Shown: piece after piece, positions 1 to 9,914 of the stretch | Numbering within the stretch: the stretch's first letter is position 1 | Layout of the letters: each line of letters begins with the position of its first letter | Assembly (NCBI GenBank): GCA_037349315.1 | Contig: JBAIAC010000010.1 | Span: 35,380,001-35,444,000, forward strand | DNA: 64,000 nucleotides | Reading direction: 5' to 3' | DNA from: Chelydra serpentina | Lineage: Eukaryota > Chordata > Testudines > Chelydridae | Notes under the pieces: model-generated | Told to the model about the DNA's origin: nothing | Seen by the model: only the letters and a program-made list of their open reading frames with translations | Database searches by the model: none | Program-made: the position numbers and the translations under genes

Positions 1-1118
1 TTGCATAACTAGAAGTAGGGACAAAAACCTTTTTAGAGGAGTCTGGGAATATCCTCCCCTGGGCAATCTGATTCCAAATGCAAATAACTTGCTCTTCAGA
101 AATAGTTCTGGGTCCCAGGGATGGGTCATCTCTAGTAAGGATAACATAAAAATATGTGGAGAAGGGGTAACTCTAGTATCTTCAGTTTGGTTTAAAACTT
201 TAACAACTGGCTTTTGGGCGCTCCTCTGCCATGTGGCATGGCTTTATTACACTTCTGTCTAAACTCTCAGACATGCTGATGTCTGTTGTAAAGTGGGCCT
301 CAAAGGATTAAGTGGGTTACTCAGAGTATTGTGGTAGTATTCCCTTCCTTTCTGTTTAGTTAGTGGGTGTCTTTCCCCCATGCTGTTTGTTGTTAGTTAA
401 ATAAAGCAGCATGTGCCTAGCCTGCAGTCCTGTAAGTGGAGTATGTTCTCCTGAGCAGGGAGCAGTACCTTTTCCATGAATAGTCAGAGTGGAGCAGGGG
501 GCACACTACAGGGCAGTACACGTTACCTTTTTAAGGACAGCAACCTGCAGTTCTGTTTTTTCACCCTTCCTAGAAAGAGAAAAGCACTTTAGCTCGCACA
601 TCTCCTTTAGCTTGCACAGTTGTGTTGCAAAATAGCAGTTAAAAAAAAAAACAAACCCTCAAACAATCATTTGTGACCTCCCCCCCCCGCCCCCAACAGA
701 GAGACAACAATATCTCTGACCTCATCACTAATGATTTCAGTTAGAATAATAACATCAAAATGAGAATTTGAGACAAACCAGAAACTGGTTTTCTCCTCAC
801 AGGATGGGCTCAGGAAGTGACTTTTAATTGCCTAAGTAGAGACGTGCTTTAGTATTAAATTTTATTGGATCGCTTTATTTATACAGGAAAAGCTCTCTGA
901 GAGAGCTGGCTCCACGGCAGGCTTTCAGGAGCATCCTGTTGTCTGTACTGCGGTAAAGTTACTGATCACACAAATATTGTGACATAAAATGAAGAGAATA
1001 GCGTGTTTGTTCCATGTGCCTCTCCCTAGGTTTTAACAGTCTAGTATGGAACTAATTACGCGGAGGCTCCATCCTGGGAGGAGTGGTGTGTTCCTAACTC
1101 TCATTAACTTCAGTGGAC
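1..1118. other. No gene recognised
   Basis: AT-leaning sequence with only short open frames. It holds a homopolymer A run near 640 and a C run near 682. An AATAAA near 399 has no recognisable transcription unit around it. I see nothing else that can be assigned. Confidence 0.6.
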
Positions 1119-1126
1119 ATTGGGGG

Positions 1127-1249
1127 TAGGGTGACCAGATGTCCCGATTTTATAGGGACAGTCCCGATTTTGGGGTCTTTTTCTTATATAGGCTCCTATT
1201 ACCCCCCACCCCTGTCCCGATTTTTCACACTTCCTGTCTGGTCACCCTA
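1127..1249. mobile_element. hAT-like miniature element (TAGGGTGACCA family)
   Basis: A 123-bp non-coding element with inverted ends, TAGGGTGACCAGA on the left and TCTGGTCACCCTA on the right. The flanks attggggg (1119-1126) and gttggggg (1250-1257) match at 7 of 8 positions. An 8-bp duplication is the size made by hAT transposases. Inside are direct repeats of a gtcccgatttt type. Sister copies lie at 20866-20990 and, in a larger form, 63228-63702. Confidence 0.8.
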
Positions 1250-1391
1250 GTTGGGGGCCTACTGAGCACCCTCCATGACTGAGGTCATAAACCTCTCTGA
1301 GTCTAAAAATCTTATGCTAATGTATGATCACACTGATGGTGAGTAAGTCAGTTGGCTAACTGCTGACCCAGCTTGTCTAAACATACCTGTG

Positions 1392-1742
1392 CTGTATGCA
1401 GTGTAGTTGTAGCCGTGTCTGTCCCAGGATATTAGAGAGAGAAGGTGGGTGAGGGAATATCTGTTGTTGGACCAACTTCTGTTGGTGAGGGAGACAAGCT
1501 TTTGAGCCACGCAGAGCTCTTCAGGTCTGGGGAAGGTGCTCAAAGCATCACAGCAAAATGCCAGGTGGTATAGATTGTTTAGCAGAAGTAGTTAATGATC
1601 TGTTTCACCTGACATTTTTGCTGTGATGCTGGGAATCCTTTCCCAGACCTGATGAAGGGCTCTGTGTGGCTCGAAGGCTTGTCTCTTGCACCAACAGAAG
1701 TTGGTCCAATAACAGATATGGCATCATCCACCTTCTCTCTAC
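1392..1742. mobile_element. Penelope-like element fragment inserted as an inverted (palindromic) pair
   Basis: The left half (about 1430-1580) is repeated in inverted orientation in the right half (about 1600-1741). Each arm holds a segment reading ggaccaacttctgttggtg in one orientation, followed by a hammerhead-like motif and a block around catcacagcaaaa. The whole insertion is bounded by acatacctgtg at 1381-1391 and again at 1743-1753, an 11-bp TSD. I assign it to a PLE subfamily because its motif layout matches the tails of the PLE at 31069, which does encode an endonuclease. The assignment is inference and the palindrome and TSD are direct. Confidence 0.7.
1645..1684 (+). ncRNA. Hammerhead-ribozyme-like motif, PLE subfamily 2 (right arm)
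   Basis: Reading 5' to 3': AGAC (1645-1648), core CTGATGA (1649-1655), a stem-II hairpin whose sides at 1657-1661 and 1668-1672 pair with two G-U wobbles, GAAG (1673-1676) in place of the usual GAAA, GCTT, then GTCT (1681-1684). AGAC and GTCT are complementary and would form stem I. The AGCT-type palindrome at stem III is minimal, as in hammerheads thought to act as dimers. The left-arm copy (minus strand, about 1487-1528) is more degraded. The GAAG change probably weakens it. Confidence 0.5.
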
Positions 1743-1779
1743 ACATACCTGTGTTCATTTGTGGGTCTGTTCTTTTATG

Positions 1780-1907
1780 TGGAACTGAAGAAGTGGGTAT
1801 TCACCCACGAAAGCTTATGCTCCAATACGTCTGTTAGTCTATAAGGTGCCAAAGGACTCTTTGTCGCTTCTACAGATCCAGACTAACACGCCTACCCCTC
1901 TGATAGT
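1780..1907 (+). mobile_element. Penelope-like element tail fragment (subfamily 1)
   Basis: The insertion is flanked by the 12-bp direct repeat tgttcttttatg (1768-1779 and 1908-1919). It contains the tail block also found at 30015-30142 and, inverted, at the end of the endonuclease-bearing copy at 31069. A hammerhead-like core is present: CTGAAGA at 1785-1791, stem II gtgggt/acccac at 1793-1808, GAAA at 1809-1812, and ATGC at 1817-1820. The usual GCAT before the core is replaced by ggaa, so stem I is lost here. The tail ends in a segment reading ccagactaacacgcctacc. Confidence 0.75.
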
Positions 1908-2045
1908 TGTTCTTTTATGGTGGGATTTAGGTGCCCCATTTGTACCTCAGGTAAAACCAGCTGCACCCAAGACTAACCAGAAGGATGTACAGTATGAAAT
2001 TTACACTGCTGTGGAATACTCTGCTGAAAGCGCACCTTTTTAAAA

Positions 2046-3853
2046 TGTCTGGACAGTTTTATGAGCAACACCCCCAATCTGCATGCAAAGTAAAGGATAA
2101 TCACATCTCAGTTCTGTTCCTGTGGATTAGGGAGTTCTCACACTTTTCACAATGAGAACCACATTTTAATAGTGACTTGTCCTGTGAATAAGTCTCCCCC
2201 ATTTGTGATTGTGAATGAGAAGGGTTTGTCTACACAGTCAGATGCACCACTTCCCTACCCTGTTCATGAGTTGCCTACGTCTGTGTGTCTGTGTGTGTGT
2301 GTGTGTGTGTGGGGGGGGGGATAAAGGGTGAGATTCTGTGATGTGCCTTTCTGATTGCAGCACAGAACGTGGAAGGGAGTGCTACGGTAGCTTTTAAGCC
2401 ACCTTTGTGTTCTGATTCTGGGCTGTTCTAGGGGCCTTATAGGTATATTGTGAGGCTAATTTAATACTTTATAAAGCACTCTGAAAGGCTGACAGATGAT
2501 AGACACTTAAGAGATGCTACATATTATCAAAGCAATGTGTGAGTTTAACATGTCTTTACTTGAACACCCAATCCTGCATAATAGTCTCATATGTTGACTT
2601 CTAAAGTATACAAACAATTGCCTGTCCAGGCATAACTATAGTCATTAGAAAGAGGTGGGCACTTACAATATCTAATACATAAATTCCTGATGCTAGAAGA
2701 GAAAGGGATTCAAAAGGATCTATCTGGAAAGGTAACAGTGAGGAATAAAATAGCAAGAGAGATTTTCTGTGTACTGTATTCCAAATTAAGGCAGAGATGG
2801 CCTTAATTTCAAGTGTCCCAAGCTAGACAACAGTACCCGTATGGGTGCCGCATAATGGTAGCTGCTTGTTTCAAGTGTCCTTAAAGATGACTGCAAACTA
2901 TGGAAATGGTTGGTTGTTTTTTTACTTCTAGGTGCTCCCATCTGCTTTTCTTCAGTGAGCACTGTCCTTCCTTCACTGCAGAGAGGAGGAAAAGGAGAAG
3001 CTGTTCTGACTTTCCTTTTCAGTTAGCACCATCTAATGAAAGCTGCTTTACTGGAGCCCAGAGAGTCTTTCATTTCCAGCTTGCTATAAATTATATAAGG
3101 TTCTTACACTGGTGTGTAGTCCCCTTTAAGGTGGCAGACTGCCAAGGGTAAGAAATGAAATTCTGCTATAATGACCAGGAGGATCAGAGCAGATTCGGGT
3201 GATGAAGCTGTTTCCTAATTACACTTAGATTCTAGGACATCTGATTAAAATAATCTATCTGTAAGAAGTTAACATTTTTATACAGTATGAATAGTTTACC
3301 CCTAGCATCCCTGTCCCCTTGTACAATAAGGACTCTGAGCCTTTCTCTTTCTCAAAGAGTTGACAGAATAATTAAGTCCATTCAGCAGCCACAGCACTGG
3401 CTACAGAGGATGACATCAGAGGCAGCAATTGCTGAATGTTAGGGTAGCAAATGAGGCTGGATCAAGATGAAAATTCATCAACATGTGGGTGGGTGTCCCA
3501 GATGGACAGGAGAGAGAATATCCTAATTACTTAGCATAATTTACAGGATCCATTAAAAACCAAACACTCAGTGCTGAAATGAGCAATAATAGAAAAGAAG
3601 TAATTTCTTTGCTGGGAAATTGAGCTCTTGCATCTTCTGTCTGGTCTGGCCAGCCTTCGTTAACGACACTTGGTCTGTAAATTGACTCGACAACTGAGTT
3701 TAGGAGCAAAATGTAGCTTTTTCTCTTTAAACGTGCATTATAAAACCTGAGATGTATAGAAAACTTTTCATTTTCTGTATACCATTTCAGTGACAAGTTT
3801 ATCTGGGATTTAAACTTTCTCTTCAATGTTGTAACCCAGACTCAGCATTGTTG
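2046..3853. other. No gene recognised
   Basis: Apart from the GT microsatellite listed separately I see no repeat family and no coding signal. Open frames such as 2900-3151 (+) and 3527-3826 (-) show no family motif and compositionally look random. Confidence 0.55.
2281..2322 (+). repeat. (TG)n microsatellite followed by a G run
   Basis: About 15 TG units run directly into ten G residues. Confidence 0.9.
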
Positions 3854-3864
3854 TGCTAGGCCCG

Positions 3865-4270
3865 CAGTGGTTCGCAACCAGAGATACGTGTACCCCTGGG
3901 GGTTCATAGAGGTGTTGTAGGAGGTACATCAACTCATCTAGTTATTTGCTTAGTGTAACAACAGGCTACAGAAAAAGCACTAGCAAAGTCAGTACAAACT
4001 AAAATGTCATACAGACAATGACTTGTTTATACTGCTCTAGATACTATACACTGAAATGTAAGTACAATATTTATATTTCAATTGATTTATTGGTAAATTA
4101 TATGGAAATTAAGCAATATTTCAATAATTGTGTGCTGTGACACTTTTTTTGTATTTTTAGGTCTGATTTTGTAAGCAAGTAGTTTTTAAGTGAGGTGAAA
4201 CTTGGGGGTACGCAAGACAAATCAAACTCCTGAAAGGGGTTCAGTCACCTGGAAAGGTTGAGAGCCACTG
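3865..4270. mobile_element. Non-autonomous hAT element (CAGTGGTT family)
   Basis: The ends are inverted: CAGTGGTTCGCAACC at the left and GGTTGAGAGCCACTG at the right, the typical short hAT terminal repeat. The motif tgctagg occurs on both sides (3854-3860 and 4271-4277), offset by three bases on the left, so the TSD is plausible but not clean. The interior is AT-rich and non-coding. A second copy lacking its left end is at about 56739-57096, with strong similarity through most of the interior. Confidence 0.8.
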
Positions 4271-4376
4271 TGCTAGGGCAATATTGACTGTAAACAAAAG
4301 AGAACTACGAGTTCAGTTCCCATGCTCCTTGCTGAACTCAACATGTTATAAAATGTGAAAATAGCTAAGATTTTTA

Positions 4377-4572
4377 AGGGCTTGTCAACACACAGAATTT
4401 AATCCAGAATAAAGTAGAGTACAAATTGAAAGCATATTAACTATTACTGATCAGCTCTAAAAGTGGATTAAACTAGTTTGGAATAAGGCACTTCTATTCC
4501 AGAATGAGTATCCACAAATGGGGTTAATTAGGATTAGCTATCCTGGAATAAATCCCTGAGTAGATAAGCCCT
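4377..4572. mobile_element. Harbinger-type miniature element
   Basis: Inverted ends read AGGGCTTGTCAACACA on the left and, reverse-complemented, AGGGCTTATCTACTCAG on the right. Internal sequence is AT-rich with the mirrored motif attaaact / ggataaat-like blocks and no ORF. The ends resemble the TGTCTACACT ends of the larger Harbinger elements of this window. The 3-bp TSD is not clear. Confidence 0.6.
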
Positions 4573-6957
4573 ATGTTTTATAACCTAAAGTGGTGTTAGT
4601 AGACCAAGTAAAGTAACTTTATACCACATTAAAAAGGTAAACTGAAATTTGCTCCCTTTGCTTGTGACCAAATCAGAATGGCAGTGTTTTGCACCTACTT
4701 TGCACTCACTGGTGTAAAAGACTGTGCAGTGTGGAGGACAAAAGTGAATCAGGCCCTTTGAAGGTAATGACTAAAACTAGTCATAAAATTGGGGAACTGG
4801 TGTTAGGGACACTCAAAACGCAGCAGCACGGCTCACCACAATAGATGTTCCCAGTAGTAGAATAGTCTTTGAGTTCTGCCCTTTGAGCTTTTTGGGGATG
4901 TTGGTGATAAGTGGTGGTAATAGTGACAGTGCTTCTAGCAGATAAGACTCTACATCTGACAAGGTACCACTGTCCAAGGATTATGGCTCAGTAACAAATC
5001 AGGTGTATTGCAAATAAGAGCTGAGGTCAGAATGTATTTATTTTTTCTTGGATTGTATGGAAACTTCTAATTTCTTTCTAGAGCCCATTGTGGCACCTGG
5101 CTTTTCTCACTAGAATGGGTGACACCAAAACCCTGATTCCCTGAACCCAGGAATTTTAGGGAATTCCAATCTAGATCACAATTTTGTGGGCTCACCTGTA
5201 TATATTAAGCAGCAGAGAAATATATCATTACAAGAGAATGGCCCTCTTCTGAGCAAGGCTGAGTCTGAGTACAGACCCAATAAAGGATTTACATAAGCCC
5301 CCAGATGCAGATGAATGAAAGCTTGCAGATCCTTCTCAATCCAAAAAATAGTCTATGGAAAAACGTCATCCACGGTGCAGGGAGGATGAAGGGGGAATTA
5401 GAGAGCACCGTCGTTATCCATGTGTGACAGACCAGCAGCTGTTGCACTAGAAATGATCTGTTGTCATGCCAGATTCTGCAAACTGAGCAGGGAAGAGAGG
5501 AGCAGGCATGGGAAAAAATGACAGTGACAATTAATGGAGACTTTTTTGTTTATGATCGGATTTTTTTTCCCCTTTAAATTAACCCCTTCGTTGTCTTTGG
5601 AAGTTTAATACATCTCCTGTAATGCTGCATCCATGCTCTCCGTTGGACATAAAGTCTGTGCACTATCACCACATTACTAGCTGGGCCCTGAAAAGGAATG
5701 GCATGTGAAATAGGCATCACAAAGAGAAACTAAAATGAAACCTTTGAAAAAAGATTCCCAAATGTTGTTCGAGAGAGCCCCCAAGACACACGTTGTAGAA
5801 AGGTAGTGGTTTTTGGTTTGTGTGTGTAGTTTTTTGGGTTTTTTGGTTTTTTAAAGCCCCAACAATCCTGGCAGATGAACATCCTATTTTATTTCTGCAA
5901 TACCTATTTTATTTTGCCACCTAAGTATTAGATAAATAGACATTAACAGAATTAATTTGCTGCAACAAAACTTGTATTGGAACATGGTGCTCGGTGTCTG
6001 CTGGAAGAGGAACATTACCAGTGCAGTCTTTCTCACAGTGCCCTTAGACCAGAAAGCCTAGCTCCAGGGCTTATAATTCAAACTCCACTGTTGGCCCCTT
6101 TAGTACTTGGCTTCTCTAGTGAAATGGTTACTGGGGTATACATTCTTGTATGGGGATGAGATGCCTCCAGGTAGGATTGGAAACGGGGAATTAAGAGTTC
6201 TAATCCCGTTTCAAAATATTTGAAAAATCATTTCCCCCTTCTTTACCTGTTCAAAGAGTGTCATGCTGCATAATGTCTCCTGGTTTCTTCTTCTAATTCT
6301 TCTGATATAAGCATTATTATATTGACCACACTTGTTGATATTCTTGATGGACGGAATCACTCAAGCTAATCGTAACTATCAGTGGTCAGAGAGGTTTAAT
6401 GCTGTTGTCCAAACTAATCAGCTGTTGCAAACCTCAAGGCAATGCAGGAGAAAGGGGATGACCTGAATTATTTGGATCAAGGCAAAACGCAGTCCAACAC
6501 TGTACATGGGGCATGAGAGGAACGTGTTTTAGGAGAAGGTTTCAATTATTAAAGCAGTCGGGGGGGCCAAGGGGACATTCTGGCATGGACACTATGGCAC
6601 AGCAGGACTTTGGAAGGAAGCCTCCAAGGGCCTGATTTTCAAAAGAGCTCAGTAGATCGGGTCCTGATAGCTTTTGTAAAACCTGGTGGTAAGTGTCACG
6701 GTGGGAGCTGCTGCTTGCTGAGCTCATTTGAAAATCTGCCTGCACATCTCTTTCCCTGAGGTCTCTGATTCTAGTTGCATGTAGCTGTGGCACACAGTCT
6801 GTAGGATAAAGTTTTCAAAAGCACTTAGCATTGACCTAACTCTGCTTCCATTGATGTCCATGGAAAAACTCCCCTTGAATGGGAGCAGAGGTAAGCCATC
6901 ACTGAGTGCTGCTAGAACATCTCATTCTATATAGCTATGTAAATGAAGAGGTGTTAT
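4573..6957. other. No gene recognised; possible old dispersed repeat at 6600-6900
   Basis: Mostly unremarkable AT-rich sequence, with a T-rich tract at about 5820-5855. Around 6620-6900 there are phrases common in ancient amniote repeats (for example cctgattttcaaaag), but I cannot assign a family. No exon-like ORF is supported. Confidence 0.5.
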
Positions 6958-6965
6958 GATTCTGT

Positions 6966-7781
6966 TAGGGTTGCCAGGCATCCGGTTTTTGACCTGAACA
7001 CCTGGTCAAAAAGGGACCCTGACAGCTCCGGTCAGCACTGCTGACCAGGCCATTAAAAGTCCAGTCGGCAGTGCAGCGGGGCTAAGGCAGGCTCCCTGCC
7101 TGCCCTAGCTCTGCGCAGCTCCCAGAAGCGTCCGGCATGTCCCTGTGGCCCCTACGCACAGGGGCGGCCAGGGAGGCTCCACGCACTGCCCCCGCCTCGA
7201 GTGCCGGCTCTGCAGCTCTCATTGAACATGGTTCCTAGCCAATGCGAACTGTAGGGGCGGCACCTGCAGATGGTGGCAGCACACAGAGCCACCTGGCCAC
7301 GTCTTCACCTAGGAGCCAGCCATGCCAGCTGCTTCCAGGAGCCACCTGAGGTAAGCGCCGCCTGGAGCCTTCATCCTGAACTTACTCCCACACCCAAACT
7401 CCCTCCCAGAGCCTGCACCCCCTCCCACACTTCAAATCCCCTGCCCCAACTCTGAGCCCCTTTCCTCATCCCAGAGCCTGCACCCCAAGCTGCAGCCCTC
7501 ACCCCCTCCACACTCTAACCTCCTGTCCCTGGCCACAGCCCCCCTCCTGCACCCAAACCCCTAATCACCAGCACCACCCCGAGAGCCCACATCCCCAGTG
7601 AGAGTCTTCACACCCTGACCCCCTTACCCACCCTGGTGAAAATGAGCAAGTGACGGAAGGAGGGGGGATGAAGTGAGTGTGGGTGTGGCCTCAGAGAAAG
7701 GTCAGGGCCTTGGGGAAGGGGCGGGGCAGAGGTGGGTCTAGGGTGTTTGATTTTCTGCAATCAGAAAGTTGGCAACCTTAG
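6966..7781. mobile_element. hAT-like non-autonomous element (TAGGGTTGCCA family), GC-rich interior
   Basis: The left end TAGGGTTGCCAGG and right end TTGGCAACCTTA are inverted. The flanks gattctgt (6958-6965) and gtttctgt (7782-7789) match at 7 of 8, consistent with a hAT-size TSD. The interior is GC-rich and C-rich, without transposase. Part of the same family lies in the opposite orientation at 14541-15118. The open frame 7270-7455 is a by-product of the C-rich interior. Confidence 0.75.
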
Positions 7782-7880
7782 TTTCTGTACACTGCACCTG
7801 TCAGTGCAAGGATTTTGTGTGTCGGGGCTGCTGCTGCACTGTACTGTGTACTTTCTTGGTTGGTGTGTTTAGTGTGTGGG

Positions 7881-7953
7881 TGCTGGATGGTTTTGGTGGC
7901 CTGTGATCCACAGGAGGTCAGACTAGATGATCCAGTGGTCTCTCGTGGAAAGG
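7881..7953 (+). mobile_element. CR1 LINE 3'-end fragment
   Basis: The segment with tggcctgtgatccacagga followed by ggtcagactagatgatc matches the conserved CR1 3' end seen again at 26170-26232. Only the last roughly 70 bp remain, as expected for 5'-truncated insertions. Confidence 0.7.
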
Positions 7954-7955
7954 GA

Positions 7956-9120
7956 CTTATTTATTTATTGTTTCCTTTAATGGTCAATACGTTCTTCAGA
8001 CCGTGGGAGCCTTTTGTCTATAGGAAGCCTCACAACAACCCATTTGGAAAAGTGATCCCTCCGAGTAACAGAGTTTTCTAGGTAAGAAGAGTTCTCAGTG
8101 GACCTAGCCATTTCTCCCTCTCCCTTACTCTTTAAATTTCATTGTCATAGTTACAGGGCTAACTGCACCTCTGTCCCTTTCCTGGTATCTGCATGCATCT
8201 CCTCAAGTGATATTCCCTGGCCTTTACCTATCCTGGAGTGGAATTCATAATTTTCCCACTCTTGGGCCGGGGCTACAGTACCTGTGTATCAACTATTCTT
8301 AGCCTGCAAGTTTGGCTGAATTTAGGTACTGGCAGTTCTTCCCTTCGGGAGTCTGTGACCAGACAGCCCCCTAAACCAAGGTGTTGTTTGCTTTGCAGTA
8401 GGAACAAAGGATTAGAAAGAGAAGAATTTAAAAACAATAAACCTCTACATGCATGTAGACTATAAGGCTGATGGGAAAGTAGGCAGACTTAACTTCTTCA
8501 GACATTCCCAGTGGGACCTGGTTTTCTCAAACAACTATCTCCCCTGCCTGGAAGAGGGTCTCTTTTAAACACAGTCATAGTTCTTCTGTGTTCCTGGGCT
8601 TTGACCCTTCTGGTTAAAACCAGTCCTATAGGCTCAGCAGGAGATCAGGCAAAATCATCAAAGCTAATCTTCTAGTACTGTCTGCTAATAACTCTCAAGA
8701 GTTTGCTGAGGAGTGGCTATCTTGAGCCATTCTTTTCCTTCCTGCCTGTGTTCCCAAACAGCCCTCTTTTGAATTAACCCAATATATGCATACAATACAC
8801 CTCCGGTAACCAGGCCAACATACAGTATTCAGAAATTATTACAGGGCACTTCAAAATCTGTCTCCATCTTTTTTTAAGGGATCCTGAGAGCAGACCTATT
8901 GAAGACATAGCATGGACCTTTCTGTGTCCCAGGGTGATGTTCCCCTCTAAATGTTAATTCTTTCTCTGCACTGGGATTTCCTTCTTTTGTACATTGTGCA
9001 TGAGTGGGAGACTATGGTGACTACTATATGCAAAACATTTAATGAACCCTCCAGATCTTCTTTTCTTGGGGCACCATTTGGTCTAGCTAGTCCTTCCCCA
9101 GAACAGAAAGAAGATTAGTT
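7956..9120. other. No gene recognised
   Basis: No repeat family or coding signal found except the 42-bp segment at 9060-9101 that recurs at 14499-14540. Confidence 0.55.
9060..9101 (+). repeat. 42-bp segment duplicated at 14499-14540
   Basis: One mismatch in 42 bases to the segment at 14499-14540, which sits exactly at the join of two hAT-derived pieces. Here it lies in otherwise single-looking sequence. Confidence 0.8.
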
Positions 9121-9123
9121 AAG

Positions 9124-9235
9124 GCCCTGATTCAGCGAAGCATGTGACTAATTTTTAACATAAGTAGTCTATTGAAGTTAATAGGGCTATTTGCCTGTTT
9201 AAAGTTTGGCATGTGTTTACCTCATTGAATTGGGC
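9124..9235. repeat. Short palindromic repeat (GGCCCTGATTCAG type)
   Basis: The left end ggccctgattcagcgaag and the reverse complement of the right end, cagcccaattcaatgagg, are similar, and the centre holds ttgaagttaatagggct. It behaves as a small inverted-repeat element. Similar ones lie at 47103-47180 and 53757-53885. Confidence 0.5.
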
Positions 9236-9914
9236 TGTAAATTTCCTTGTTTGAGGGTTTACTCGATGAGCAAATGGTGTAGCTACAGCACAGAAAAGCC
9301 GGGAGGAGAGATGAGTGTCCCACCCCACCCCCCATCCCAATGTAAGAGGAAATTTAATTCTTCTTAAGCTCCTGAAGGGATGTGCAAACTAATCGTCATT
9401 CCTCTTCTCCAACTTGAACCAGAAAGAAAGAGTCTGTCTATCACAAGCGTGGGCAAACTTTTTGGCCCGAGGGCCACATTGGGGTTGCAAAATTGTATGG
9501 AGGGCCAGGTGTGCCTCCCCAAACAGCCTGGCCCCGGCCCCTATTCATCCTCCACCCACTTCCTGGCCCCCTCAGAACTTCCAACCCATCGACCCACCCC
9601 CTGCTCCTTGTCTCCTGACTGCCCCCTCCAGAGGACCCCCCCGCATCCCTAACTGCCTCTCTGGGACCCCACCTCCATCCAACCCGCCCTGCTCCTTGTC
9701 CCCATGATCGCCCCCTCCCAAGACCCCCCTACCCAACCTCCCCTGTCCTCTGACTGCCCCCCGGGACTCCCTACCCCTTACGCAATCCCCCCGCTCCCCG
9801 CCCCCTTACCATGCCACTCAGAGCAGCAGAAACGCAGGCTCCACTTGAGCCAGCCACGCTGCTGCAGCGCTGCCAGGCAGTAACTTCCAGTATGAAGCTC
9901 AGAGCTCCAGTATG

